A DNA stretch of 14,299 nt, taken from positions 1-14,299 of the forward strand of contig LCOU01000023.1 in NCBI GenBank assembly GCA_001003205.1, written 5' to 3'. The DNA is from Parcubacteria group bacterium GW2011_GWA2_47_8b (GTDB lineage: Bacteria; Patescibacteriota; Minisyncoccia; UBA6257; WO2-44-18). Of the stretch, positions 5,447 to 12,674 are shown one piece after another. Under the pieces are notes generated by a model, which saw only the letters and a list, made by a program, of their open reading frames with translations, searched no databases and was not told the DNA's origin. Position 1 is the first letter of the stretch. Each line of letters starts with the position of its first letter. A program made the position numbers and the translations under genes.

Positions 5447-6400
5447 TCACCGCAAGGCGGATTCAATTATTGCGTCCAGCAACTCTGGGAAGCTGATGCC
5501 GTCGGCCTTGGCTTCCTGCGGTAACAAACTCGTTTCAGTCATGCCCGGCAGGGTGTTAATTTCCAGTACATATACTTTCGGATTTCGGATTTCGGATTTC
5601 GGATTTTCCGCTATGATCATGTCCGTCCGCGAAAACCCCCTCGCGCCGATTGCTTCATGCGCCTTGAGCGCTATGTTTTGGATTTTTCTGATACCTTCGG
5701 CCGGAAGATTCGGCGGGGTAATTTCCCGCGAAGCGCCGGCGGAGTATTTCGCGTTGTAATCAAAAAATGTGCTGCCGGACGGAATAATTTCAGTCGGCGG
5801 AAGCGCTTTTAGCCTGCCTCCTCTTTCAAGGACGCCACAGGTAAGTTCCCTACCCTCAATATATTTTTGAATCATCACGTTTTTGGAATACACACCAGCG
5901 TTCTTTAGCGCCCGTTGAAGTCCTGACGAATTATTCACGATACTCACGCCAACGCTGGACCCTCTGTCGCTCGGCTTTACCACTACCGGAAATTTGAAAC
6001 TCAATCGGTATTTTTTAATCCTCTTCCCAACACTGACAACTTTGAAATCAGGCACCTGTAATCCGGCTTTTTTAAAAAGCTTTGAGGATACAGCCTTGTC
6101 CATCCCGATTTCGCTTGCTTGCGCGCCCGAACCAATATAAGGAATTTTATGTTTGTCTAAAATCTTCTGGAGCGTGCCGTCTTCGCCGTACTCGCCGTGC
6201 ATAGCAATGAAAGCCAGGTCAAATCTTTTTTTAAACGCGGCCAGCGGCATCGGCCATTTTCCCTTTTTATCAATCACAATCCCTTCCGCCGCGTATTTTT
6301 CCGGATTCAAAAATCGCAAAATCATCTCCCCGCTTTTAAGGGATACTTCATGCTCTGCGGACGGCCCGCCCATCAGTACGCCAACGCGAATTTTGCCCAT
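5447..6400 (-). CDS. ddl: D-alanine--D-alanine ligase
   Basis: Ddl joins two D-Ala using ATP to make the dipeptide that ends the peptidoglycan stem. The 317-residue product has the family length and ATP-grasp order. The N-terminal loop is MGGPSAEHEVSLKSG (10-24), and AMHGEYGEDG lies at 67-76. ATP-binding PVVVKPSDRGSSVGVS spans 138-153 and QKYIEGRELTCGVL 178-191. Metal ligands lie in RTDMII (D260) and LEINTLPGMTETS (E280, N282). Residues about 266-275 (NPKSEIRNPK) are an extra hairpin insertion between the two metal-binding strands, encoded by a heptamer repeat. The substrate-clamping loop FDYNAKYSAGASREITP is intact. It lies 28 bases downstream of tRNA-Asp in the murD block. No Shine-Dalgarno is obvious. 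Confidence 0.95.
   Translation of the reverse strand: MGKIRVGVLMGGPSAEHEVSLKSGEMILRFLNPEKYAAEGIVIDKKGKWPMPLAAFKKRFDLAFIAMHGEYGEDGTLQKILDKHKIPYIGSGAQASEIGMDKAVSSKLFKKAGLQVPDFKVVSVGKRIKKYRLSFKFPVVVKPSDRGSSVGVSIVNNSSGLQRALKNAGVYSKNVMIQKYIEGRELTCGVLERGGRLKALPPTEIIPSGSTFFDYNAKYSAGASREITPPNLPAEGIRKIQNIALKAHEAIGARGFSRTDMIIAENPKSEIRNPKVYVLEINTLPGMTETSLLPQEAKADGISFPELLDAIIESALR
5576..5603. repeat. Heptamer repeat TTTCGGA x4 inside ddl
   Basis: Four perfect tandem copies of TTTCGGA on the plus strand encode, on the minus strand, part of the peptide NPKSEIRNPK in Ddl. Three 7-base units make 7 codons, so expansion or loss by three units keeps frame. Similar ATCCGAA-type repeats giving SEIRNP peptides are, to my knowledge, dispersed in many bacterial genomes. 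Confidence 0.85.
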
Positions 6401-6428
6401 TGGTACATTTATCCGGTTCTATTTTTTG

Positions 6429-6502
6429 CGCGGTGGACGGGACTCGAACCCGCGGTCTCCGCCGTGACAGGGCGGCGCTTTAGCCAGCTAAGCTACCACC
6501 GC
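6429..6502 (-). tRNA. tRNA-Asp (GTC anticodon)
   Basis: On the minus strand, acceptor GCGGTGG pairs with CCACCGC. The anticodon arm is CCGCC-CTGTCAC-GGCGG with GTC, and the T arm contains GGTTCGAGTCC. The discriminator is G73, the aspartate identity base, followed by CAA rather than CCA. The gene lies in the same orientation between murD (20 bases upstream) and ddl (28 bases downstream), so it is probably processed out of a shared transcript. Confidence 0.94.
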
Positions 6503-6521
6503 ATTAGCTTACGATATCTTA

Positions 6522-7712
6522 CTATATACTAAGGCTTCTTACAATATTTTTAAATCTCTCGCCGCGATCCGCATAATCCTTGAACATATCAAAACTGGCC
6601 GCTCCCGGCGAGAACAGCACTATCTCCGGTCGTTTTTGAACAGCCTCGGCTACCGCCGCCTCCAAGTCGCGGCATAATCTTACTGGCACGCCGGCGCCGG
6701 CAATCGCTTCAAATATCTTATTTTTATTTTCGCCGAACAATAACACTTGCAGCACGGAACGGGACGCTTTAATGGCCTTGGCCAGCGGCGCGTAATCCAG
6801 ATTTTTATCTTTGCCGCCGGCAATCAACACCAGTGATTTTTCAAAACTGGAAACGGCCTTGGCGGTCGTTTGGGGATTGGTGCTCGCCGAATCGTTATAA
6901 AACTCGATTCCCTTAACAGCTCCCAGCCGTTCAAGGCGATGCTTCAACCCGTTAAAATTCTTGAGCGTGCTTTGGATTATTTTTTCCGAACAACTGAGGT
7001 GGCGCGCAACCGCCGCCGCTAACAAGTGGTTTTTAGTAAGATTGTCCGGCGCCGAAACGGCAATCATCTTGCCGGAGCCCTGTGCCACGATTTTCGCCGC
7101 CGGTCGGTTGCCCGCGAAATAAAAAACGGGGTCTGATTTTTTCTGGTAACGGCAGATGTTCGCTTTGGCGTCCAGATATTCTTTGATGTTTTTATGAACA
7201 TCCAGATGGTCCGGGAAAATTTCCGTTATAACGGCCACCTGCGGCGAATTTTCCAAGTCTTGCAGTTGAAAACTTGAAAGCTCCAAAACTACCAGAGAGT
7301 TTTTATCCAGTTTAGGGAGAATTTCCAATGGCGAAATGCCGATATTCCCCGCCAATAAAACTTTTTGGTGTGAGTTTTTTAAAATTTGGGCGATAAGAGT
7401 GGAGGTTGTCCCTTTCCCTTTTGTGCCGGTAACTCCGATGATTTTCCCGGAACCGCGCCGAAGTACGGGTAGAGCCCGCTCAAAAAATAACTTTGTGGCG
7501 CTGGAAAATTTAACGCCGTTTTTAATCGCCGTCTGAATCTCGGACAAATTGTAAGGAACGCCCGGAGAACGGTATACAACGTCAAAAGAAGAAAGGTTAG
7601 CCAGGTAATTTCGGTCGGTTTTTTTGTCTAAAACTACAACGTCCGGATTGTTCAGAAATTTAAACAAAGACTGCCCCTCGCGGCCGAAACCAAGAATAGC
7701 AACCTTGGCCAT
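6522..7712 (-). CDS. murD: UDP-N-acetylmuramoyl-L-alanine--D-glutamate ligase (MurD)
   Basis: MurD adds D-Glu to UDP-MurNAc-L-Ala with ATP in the cytoplasm. The protein is 396 residues, a little shorter than typical (about 440). The N-terminal Rossmann-like substrate domain starts MAKVAILGFGREGQS and has the RSPGVP motif (48-53). The Mur-ligase P-loop GTKGKGTT is at 96-103. The central block VLELSSFQLQDL is followed by FPDHLDVH. Then come NHLLAAAVARHL, GLKHRLERLG and the ATP/Mg motif YNDSASTNPQTTAKA. The C-terminal domain carries LIAGGKDKNLDY and LFSPGAASFDMFKDYADRGERF, which are MurD signatures that distinguish it from MurC, E and F. ATG 7710-7712 is preferred over the adjacent TTG. It begins 10 bases after the stop of the broken solute-binding gene and shares its transcript. 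Confidence 0.95.
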   Translation of the reverse strand: MAKVAILGFGREGQSLFKFLNNPDVVVLDKKTDRNYLANLSSFDVVYRSPGVPYNLSEIQTAIKNGVKFSSATKLFFERALPVLRRGSGKIIGVTGTKGKGTTSTLIAQILKNSHQKVLLAGNIGISPLEILPKLDKNSLVVLELSSFQLQDLENSPQVAVITEIFPDHLDVHKNIKEYLDAKANICRYQKKSDPVFYFAGNRPAAKIVAQGSGKMIAVSAPDNLTKNHLLAAAVARHLSCSEKIIQSTLKNFNGLKHRLERLGAVKGIEFYNDSASTNPQTTAKAVSSFEKSLVLIAGGKDKNLDYAPLAKAIKASRSVLQVLLFGENKNKIFEAIAGAGVPVRLCRDLEAAVAEAVQKRPEIVLFSPGAASFDMFKDYADRGERFKNIVRSLSI

Positions 7713-7722
7713 CAACTTTATT

Positions 7723-8604
7723 TTACTTGAAAATGCGGGCAGTTTTCAAATACCAGCCGTTGACGGCTTCAAAGCGATTGGCGGGCACGGCAATCATTTT
7801 CGCGACAAATCCATTTAGATTTTTTGACGTTACGTAAAGATACTGCGGCGAGTAAAGGAAGATAGCCGATTTTTGGTCATTGATAATTTTTTGCAATTTG
7901 GAAAGGTCTTGCAAACGCGCCGTTTCGTCCAAAGTTTGCCGAAGCGATTCCAGCAGGCCATCGGATGTTTTGTCGTTGAAAAGCGCCAGGTTCAGCCCCG
8001 GGTCAAATCGTTGAGACGAATGCCAAAACGAAAAAATGTCCGGATTGTTGTTGAGCGTATTGCCAAAAATAATCATCTGATAGTTGCGCGGCTTAATGGC
8101 GCTATTAATCACCTCCGACGGTTTGAGGACGATCGGATTAAGAGCGACGCCGATTTTCAGCCAATCATCTTTGATAACGTTGACGGTGTCCACCAAAAAA
8201 GGAACTTCGGGGACGATAATATCCAAACTAAGTTTGATTTTGCCGCGCGGCGTATTCTTGGTTCGGATTCCGTCGTCACCTATCACCCAACCGGCTTTTG
8301 CCAGAGTTGTTGAAGCTTTATCAAGAGAAAACTCGTTGTCTCCATAAATCGACGGGTCATACCCCGACATTGTCGGCGGAACGGGGCCATTAACGGCAAC
8401 GCCCAACCCCTTCAATACGGTGTCAACTATTTTTCCCTTGTCTACGGATTGCGACAGCGCCGTTCTGACTTCTTTTTCCTTTAGCGGCACACTTGTGCTT
8501 TGATTGAAGAAAATCGCGTAATAGCGAGGGCGGTCAATCTTAAAGACTTGCTGTTTGATTTTAAGATGGTGTGCATTTTGCCCTCCGACTGAAAAAATGA
8601 TTAA
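7723..8604 (-). pseudogene. C-terminal fragment of an extracellular solute-binding protein, family 5
   Basis: The frame is open from a TGA at 8605-8607 down to the TAA at 7723. Recognisable sequence starts near 8590 with GGQNAHHLKIKQQVFKIDR, then PRYYAIFFNQSTSVPLKEKEVRTALS. This is the family-5 signature in which the second half of the peptide/oligopeptide-binding lobe starts. PTMSGYDPS, a hinge segment and the C-terminal FLYSPQYLYVTSKNLNGF follow. The nearest usable start is GTG at 8488-8490, but this is probably not a real gene start. The fragment is in the same frame as the N-terminal piece at 8689-9270, separated by three in-frame stops and a hairpin repeat. About 80-100 residues of the middle domain are absent, judging by family length. 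Intact relatives bind peptides or other solutes for ABC import. Here the product would not fold normally. Confidence 0.8.
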
Positions 8605-8608
8605 TCAC

Positions 8609-8672
8609 AAAGGACACGAAGTACACAAAGGGAGAAGGTTTTGTTTTTTCCTTCGTGACATTTGTGTCCTTT
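8609..8672. repeat. Hairpin element interrupting the solute-binding protein gene
   Basis: Two 23-base arms, 8609-8631 (AAAGGACACGAAGTACAC...) and 8650-8672, are inverted copies that match at 18 of 23 positions around an 18-base loop. The element supplies stops in the solute-binding frame. It resembles the CACAAAGGACAC-type non-coding repeats that recur in intergenic DNA of various bacteria. It carries no gene and no obvious target duplication. Confidence 0.7.
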
Positions 8673-8688
8673 ATTTTTGAAAACGTTT

Positions 8689-9270
8689 TTATTTTTTTCT
8701 GAAGTTTTGCGGCGGAATGTCGTCAAAAATATGGCTGGGAGCAATGCGAAAATTTTTTATGTTATCCAAAAAGAAAGCGTAGGGGTTTTTAAGTGTGAGA
8801 CGCACTTCGCGCTCGCTTAGCCGTTCGGCGAGCACCCCCTGCCAAGTGGCAAAAAACGGCGACCGGACGTCGGGATCCTGAACGACGCTAATAGTAAAAA
8901 TAATGTCGTCAGAAGTAAGGGGCTCGCCGTCGCTCCACTTGAGATCGGGCTTAAGCGTGACGGTCCAAACTTTTTGCTGCGGGTCCGTTTCATATTTTTC
9001 CGCCAAATCAAAAAGACTGGCAAAAAGCAGGGCAATCAAATCCCGGTCGGTATCGTTATCGCCGGCAATAATCGGATTAATGGAACCCGGCTGGCCGATA
9101 ATCCCCTCAACGTAACTCCCCCCCTCAACGGGGCTTGCAACCGTTTTCTGATAGAAAAATGAGATGCCCAGTAAAATAGCCGATAAAATGAACACGCCGC
9201 CGGCGGCGGCGGCGATATAGCGCTCCCTTATTGATAAGGTTTTTAGAATTTGAAAAAGTTTATACAACAA
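8689..9270 (-). pseudogene. N-terminal fragment of an extracellular solute-binding protein, family 5
   Basis: The 193-residue reading frame has a cytoplasmic start and one membrane anchor (about residues 18-38, AAAAGGVFILSAILLGISFF) without a lipobox. It is followed by a typical family-5 opening: GGSYVEGIIGQPGSINPIIAGDNDTDRDLIALLFASLF. The family signature LKPDLKWSDGEPLTSDDIIFTISVVQDPDVRSP is intact, and RIAPSHIFDDIPPQNFR marks the end of the first conserved region. The frame then stops at TAA 8689-8691, after two extra Lys. The rest of the gene resumes at 8604. The start overlaps the end of secG by 11 bases, so translation would be coupled. As an anchored rather than free binding protein, it would have worked on the outer face of the single membrane. 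Confidence 0.82.
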
Positions 9271-9484
9271 GGTTCAAAAGGGCTAAACCGGCAAAAATAA
9301 TTGATAAAACAATTGTTGCCACGAAAAGCAATTTTTCAAAACCGCGCCGCGTCTGGTAAAAGCCGCTGTCCCCGCCCCCTCCGCCAAAAAGCCCGCCCGC
9401 GCCGGCGGATCGCTCCTGAATCAAAATGAGGACTATTAAAATAACCGAGGTCGCTATCTGTCCGATGGTTATAATGTTGTTCAT
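9260..9484 (-). CDS. secG: Protein-export membrane protein SecG
   Basis: SecG is the small accessory subunit of the SecYEG translocon and stimulates SecA-driven export. The 74-residue product has the standard two hydrophobic helices (about 5-23 and 53-72). Between them is the cytoplasmic loop with the family hallmark AGGLFGGGGGDSGFYQTRRG, close to the usual GLGAAFGGG-(F)RRG pattern. The ATG is directly next to the stop of the upstream holin-like gene with no spacer, and its end overlaps the solute-binding gene by 11 bases. A secG beside a solute-binding protein is a plausible export-linked pairing. Confidence 0.93.
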   Translation of the reverse strand: MNNIITIGQIATSVILIVLILIQERSAGAGGLFGGGGGDSGFYQTRRGFEKLLFVATIVLSIIFAGLALLNLVV

Positions 9485-9838
9485 CTATGCTTTAAATGCC
9501 TTGGCGCCATAGGCAAAAGTGGCGTTCACCATTCCTATGACAATAGTTGCTAATATCAGCGGTATTGGTCCACTTATTGTAATGCCCGCCGATAAAATGT
9601 CAACGATATATATAAGAAGGCCATTGAAGGCGAGAGCCAACAAGCCGGCGGTCAGCCATATCAACGGCTTAAAGACGAAGCGCAGTATCGGCAGGATAAA
9701 AGAATTGGCAATAGTAAAAAGAATCACGACAATAGCGAACCCCTTCCAATCATTGACCACCTGAAAACCGGTGATAAGATACTCTGCCAGCAAAATGGCG
9801 ACGAGGTTGGAAACCAAACCAATAATTATTTTCTTCAT
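9485..9838 (-). CDS. Four-helix membrane protein, phage holin family 4 (PF04020, YvlD-like)
   Basis: The 117-residue product is almost entirely hydrophobic, with four predicted membrane helices at about 3-22, 31-50, 55-79 and 87-110. It opens with KKIIIGLVSNLVAILLAEYLITGFQV and has the inner block GFAIVVILFTIANSFILPILRFVFKPLIWLTAGL. The NSFIxPILxFxxxPL segment is characteristic of PF04020, whose members (YvlD of Bacillus) are widespread in non-phage settings. 'Holin' is a family name, and no lysis role is implied here. Its ATG overlaps the stop of uvrC by one base (TAATG), and its stop touches the secG ATG, so all three are translationally coupled. Confidence 0.88.
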   Translation of the reverse strand: MKKIIIGLVSNLVAILLAEYLITGFQVVNDWKGFAIVVILFTIANSFILPILRFVFKPLIWLTAGLLALAFNGLLIYIVDILSAGITISGPIPLILATIVIGMVNATFAYGAKAFKA

Positions 9839-11046
9839 TATTTAATTATATCAAACAGTTCCCGGCGGCGCACATTGCGATGATAACGGATTACGAAATG
9901 GTGAGTCCGGTAAATTGCTTCTTCAACGAGCTTTCTTAATTCTTCGGAGGGGTTGTTTTCGCCGATAATTTTCTGCTCCGGCTTTGCAAATGAAATTATT
10001 TTGATTTTGGAGGCGGCCGGATATTGAGCTGCGACTCTAAGCGCGGCACGGTATTGCGTTAAACCACCGTCAATGATGATTAAATCAGGGTATGGCCATT
10101 CGGGGTGGTTCAATCGCCGAGATAATATTTCCGCGATTGCTCGTGGATCGTCTAATCCCCGGCGCTCCTGCCTGCCGGCAGGCAGGGATTTTATTTTAAA
10201 CTTGCGGTAAGAACTTTTGTCGGGCATCCACGCGCCATCTTTTTTTACTAACACGGTCATAGCGCCAACGGCTTCCTTTCCCGCGAAATTGGACATATCG
10301 TAACACTCCGCGCGGTATCCCTCCGGAAATTCCGAAGAGTCATGGTTTTGTAAAAATTCTTTATGCCGAAAAATTGTTTCCAGCGCCTCGCGCTCTTTAT
10401 CATTCGTAAGCGTTTTTAAAAGTTTCTTGTTCTGGCCGCGAAGAATCGTTTTGATCGCGCGTATATTTCTTTTGTAAGTATTTACGGCATCCGCGTGCAT
10501 TTGCAGATTTGCATCGCGTTGGCAACATATGCCAAGACACCTGCCGATTTGGGCATTTATACAATCGCGCAAATGAGGTTTGGGGCAGGTGCAATAAGGA
10601 TAGTGCTTGCGCAAAATCTTCATGACCAGGCGCAGAGCCTTGCCGTCGGTGAACGGCCCAATGCGTTCAATTTTCAAATTTTGATGGGTAATAAAAACTT
10701 TCGGGAAGCTTTGACCTTGCCTACCGGCAGGCAGGCGCGTCAAAGCAACATAAAGATACGACTTATCGTCGCGCCACAAAACGTTGTATTTTGGTTTTAA
10801 CTTTTTGATCAGCCGCGATTCTTCTATCAACGCTTCAATTTCGGAACGCAAAGCAATGTAGTCCAAGCACTCGGCTTCTTGGTCAAGCGATTGGGTTTTA
10901 ATGTCGGGGATTGCCAGATAAGATTTCAATCTATTTCGCAAATTGACGGCCTTGCCGACATACAAAACATTTCGCGGAGAACGAAAGATATACACTCCCG
11001 GGCATCGCGGCGCGGTTTTGATTTTTTCCACGATTGATTGTTTCAT
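9838..11046 (-). CDS. uvrC: Excinuclease UvrC, short form, with two LPAGRQ insertions
   Basis: UvrC makes the two incisions around bulky DNA lesions with UvrB in nucleotide excision repair. The N-terminal GIY-YIG nuclease (3' cut) is clear: PGVYIFRSPRNVLYVGKAVNLRNRLKSYL (16-44). Residues C154, C162, C170 and C174 in the C-P-K-P/IGRCLGICC region match the Fe-S cluster cysteines of UvrC. UvrB contacts may lie in KLLKTLTNDKEREALETI (208-225). The RNase H-like nuclease (5' cut) has the GYRAECYDMSNF block (243-254), DLIIIDGGLTQY (321-332) and the closing RTHHFVIRYHRNVRRREL. The protein then stops at 402 residues. Full-length homologues have about 600 and end in two helix-hairpin-helix motifs, absent here. 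Short peptides at 105-112 and 288-293 come from palindromic insertions. Upstream lies a TATAAT box 11 bases from the ATG and no Shine-Dalgarno. Confidence 0.94.
   Translation of the reverse strand: MKQSIVEKIKTAPRCPGVYIFRSPRNVLYVGKAVNLRNRLKSYLAIPDIKTQSLDQEAECLDYIALRSEIEALIEESRLIKKLKPKYNVLWRDDKSYLYVALTRLPAGRQGQSFPKVFITHQNLKIERIGPFTDGKALRLVMKILRKHYPYCTCPKPHLRDCINAQIGRCLGICCQRDANLQMHADAVNTYKRNIRAIKTILRGQNKKLLKTLTNDKEREALETIFRHKEFLQNHDSSEFPEGYRAECYDMSNFAGKEAVGAMTVLVKKDGAWMPDKSSYRKFKIKSLPAGRQERRGLDDPRAIAEILSRRLNHPEWPYPDLIIIDGGLTQYRAALRVAAQYPAASKIKIISFAKPEQKIIGENNPSEELRKLVEEAIYRTHHFVIRYHRNVRRRELFDIIK
10167..10186. repeat. Perfect 20-base palindrome inserted in uvrC
   Basis: CCTGCCTG-CCGGCAGGCAGG reads the same on both strands. 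It encodes LPAGRQ at residues 288-293 of UvrC, within a linker next to the RNase H-like domain. A second, near-identical copy lies at 10716-10735. Such CCTGCCGGCAGG-type units giving LPAGRQ peptides are, from memory, common in Patescibacteria genomes. Confidence 0.9.
10716..10735. repeat. Second copy of the palindromic element in uvrC
   Basis: CTTGCCTACC-GGCAGGCAGG differs from the perfect palindrome at 10167 by two bases. It is in the same translational frame, giving LPAGRQG at residues 105-111, in the loop after the strand SYLYVALTR. Both copies keep frame and add a short Pro/Gly/Arg/Gln loop. Confidence 0.85.
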
Positions 11047-11057
11047 AAACCGCTGGT

Positions 11058-11086
11058 ATTATATTGAAAAGATAAGGCAAAGTCTA
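11058..11086 (-). promoter_or_regulatory. Promoter of the uvrC block
   Basis: The minus strand has TAGACT (11081-11086), a 17-base spacer and a perfect TATAAT (11058-11063), ending 11 bases before the uvrC ATG. The leader would be about 5 nt, too short for a Shine-Dalgarno. It is the only clear promoter upstream of uvrC and may drive the genes down to ddl. Confidence 0.6.
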
Positions 11087-11094
11087 CCTTATTT

Positions 11095-11185
11095 GGTGAG
11101 GTGGCCGAGAGGCTGAAGGCGGCAGGTTGCTAACCTGTTATACGGGTTTAAATCCGTATCGAGAGTTCGAATCTCTCCCTCACCG
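11095..11185 (+). tRNA. tRNA-Ser (GCT anticodon)
   Basis: This is a class II tRNA. Acceptor GGTGAGG pairs with CCTCACC. The anticodon arm is GCAGG-TTGCTAA-CCTGT with GCT, reading AGC and AGU. The long variable arm TACGGGTTTAAATCCGTA is the serine hallmark, and the T arm is GAGAG-TTCGAAT-CTCTC. The discriminator is G73, followed by CAT, so CCA is not encoded. It is transcribed away from uvrC and ends 4 bases before the stop of the convergent glycosyltransferase gene. Confidence 0.94.
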
Positions 11186-11189
11186 CATT

Positions 11190-12614
11190 TTACCCCTTTC
11201 TAAAATGTACAAGCGTCAAATACTCCCCCTCGTACGGATGAGGGAAGTTTTGGACTAACGGGTATTTTTCAACGAGCTGATTCGGAATGATCAGCCAAAA
11301 CGGCAGGGGCACGGCGACTTCGCCGACGCCATCCAAATTATCAATTTCCTTGCCGGAGTAATAACGCAACGTTTGCTGATGCGGCCAGCCATGAGAAAAT
11401 ATTTTTTCTTCTCCGGCGCTTCCGGAGAGATACAGGCCAATGTCCCGCTCGTCTTTGGAAAACTCCAGGGTAAAAAGTTGCGGATTTAAAAATACTTCGC
11501 TAAAGGACAGATAGGCGCTTACGGCCAGCATCAAAACCGCGACCGCGGCCGCCATCTTGGGAACAAACAAAAATGTTTTTTGGATGACCGGGATTGCAAA
11601 AACGCCGGCCAGCACCACCCAGGGATAAATCGGAATTAAATAGGTCATCAACTTTGACGGAACGGCCATAAATCCGATAAAAATCACGGCCACGGTAAAA
11701 GCCGTGACAGACAGCGGCAAAAGCCAATCTCCCGCTTTCGCCCGAAATTTCTTATTTACCAAAGCCAGCAAAGCCAGGGCCAAAGAAAACAAAAACAACG
11801 AGCTCCAGGGCTGGCCGTACTTGAAAAAAATAGAGAGGTATTGCCAATTGCCGATTTGATTATTAAAAACGTTTTCGGTAAACCTCTGTGCCACATGAAA
11901 TCCCAAATAGGTCTGGAGAAAGCCGGCTCCGATTTTCGCCGCTTCATAAATATGCCAGGGCAAACTTATCAGCGCGCCAAGAAAGATACCGATCCAAAAA
12001 TGGCGCTTTTTTAACCAAGACCAGTTACGGCTCAAAACACTCCATATAGCAATCGGCACAAGAGCCAGTAATCCAAAAATGCTTTTGAACATTATTCCCA
12101 GTCCAATACAAATGCCGACGCCGCTAAGAAACTTGGAATTTTTTAATCCCTTGATAAAGAAATAGAAACCGCCCAAGGCGACGGCGGCTATGGGAACTTC
12201 CAGCCGAACATCACGCCCGGCAGCCAGAAAAATGGGAAATAGAGTAGTCCCCGCCCCGGCCAAAAAAGCCAAAAGATTCTTGTTCTTGTCGCCAATCTCT
12301 TGAACTATTAAAAAAGCTAACAATGACGAGATAATGCCAAACAGCGCGGCGGGCAAGCGCAGGGCAAATTCGTTAAGGCCGAATAATTTCGCGCTCGCCG
12401 TCATAAGCCAAAAATGGAGCGGCGGCTTATCAACCCAAGTCTTCCCAAAATAAGTAAAAGTCAGAAAGTTGCCGTTGGTAAGTGTTTCTTTAACCACCTG
12501 GGCATAAGTGGCTTCGTCATAATCATCTAATGGCGTAGCCCCGAGGTTGGGAAAATAAAAAACACCGTTTAAGATTATGAGAGCCGCGATGAAAATGAGT
12601 TTTGGCCTGGCCAT
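11190..12614 (-). CDS. ArnT/PMT-like membrane glycosyltransferase (GT39/GT83 type)
   Basis: These enzymes transfer a sugar from a polyprenyl-phosphate donor to lipid, glycan or protein acceptors on the outer face of the membrane. The 474-residue product has about ten to twelve hydrophobic helices. The N-terminal outside loop has DDYDEATYAQVVKE, whose D33-E34 matches the conserved acidic pair, followed by GKTWVDKPPLHFWLM (K63-P64-P65), the ArnT/PMT signature. A C-terminal soluble part (about 390-474, FSKDERDIGLYLSGSAGEEKIFSHGW) follows the last helix. The acceptor is unknown; the neighbouring secreted protein transcribed the other way is only a positional candidate. A GATAAT box 9 bases upstream of the ATG suggests a very short leader. 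GGAG lies close to the ATG but probably too close to act as a Shine-Dalgarno. Confidence 0.88.
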   Translation of the reverse strand: MARPKLIFIAALIILNGVFYFPNLGATPLDDYDEATYAQVVKETLTNGNFLTFTYFGKTWVDKPPLHFWLMTASAKLFGLNEFALRLPAALFGIISSLLAFLIVQEIGDKNKNLLAFLAGAGTTLFPIFLAAGRDVRLEVPIAAVALGGFYFFIKGLKNSKFLSGVGICIGLGIMFKSIFGLLALVPIAIWSVLSRNWSWLKKRHFWIGIFLGALISLPWHIYEAAKIGAGFLQTYLGFHVAQRFTENVFNNQIGNWQYLSIFFKYGQPWSSLFLFSLALALLALVNKKFRAKAGDWLLPLSVTAFTVAVIFIGFMAVPSKLMTYLIPIYPWVVLAGVFAIPVIQKTFLFVPKMAAAVAVLMLAVSAYLSFSEVFLNPQLFTLEFSKDERDIGLYLSGSAGEEKIFSHGWPHQQTLRYYSGKEIDNLDGVGEVAVPLPFWLIIPNQLVEKYPLVQNFPHPYEGEYLTLVHFRKG

Positions 12615-12623
12615 TACTCCAAG

Positions 12624-12668
12624 ATTATCACGATTTGCTGTACAACGTCGCTATTGGCAGTGTAAAAT
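12624..12668. promoter_or_regulatory. Divergent short-leader promoters for the glycosyltransferase and secreted-protein genes
   Basis: Sixty bases separate the two start codons. On the plus strand TAAAAT (12663-12668) ends exactly 6 bases before ATG 12675, with TGTACA (12639-12644) as a weak -35 at an 18-base spacing. On the minus strand GATAAT (from 12624-12629) ends 9 bases before ATG 12614, with no good -35. Both mRNAs should be leaderless or nearly so. Confidence 0.5.
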
Positions 12669-12674
12669 AACACT

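Noticed and set aside
8609..8672. CRISPR-like repeat pair
   Set aside because: The two arms are inverted, imperfect and form a hairpin. There are no regular spacers or cas genes.
9485..9838. Prophage remnant suggested by the holin-family gene
   Set aside because: PF04020 proteins are common outside phages. Its neighbours are housekeeping genes, and no other phage gene is present.
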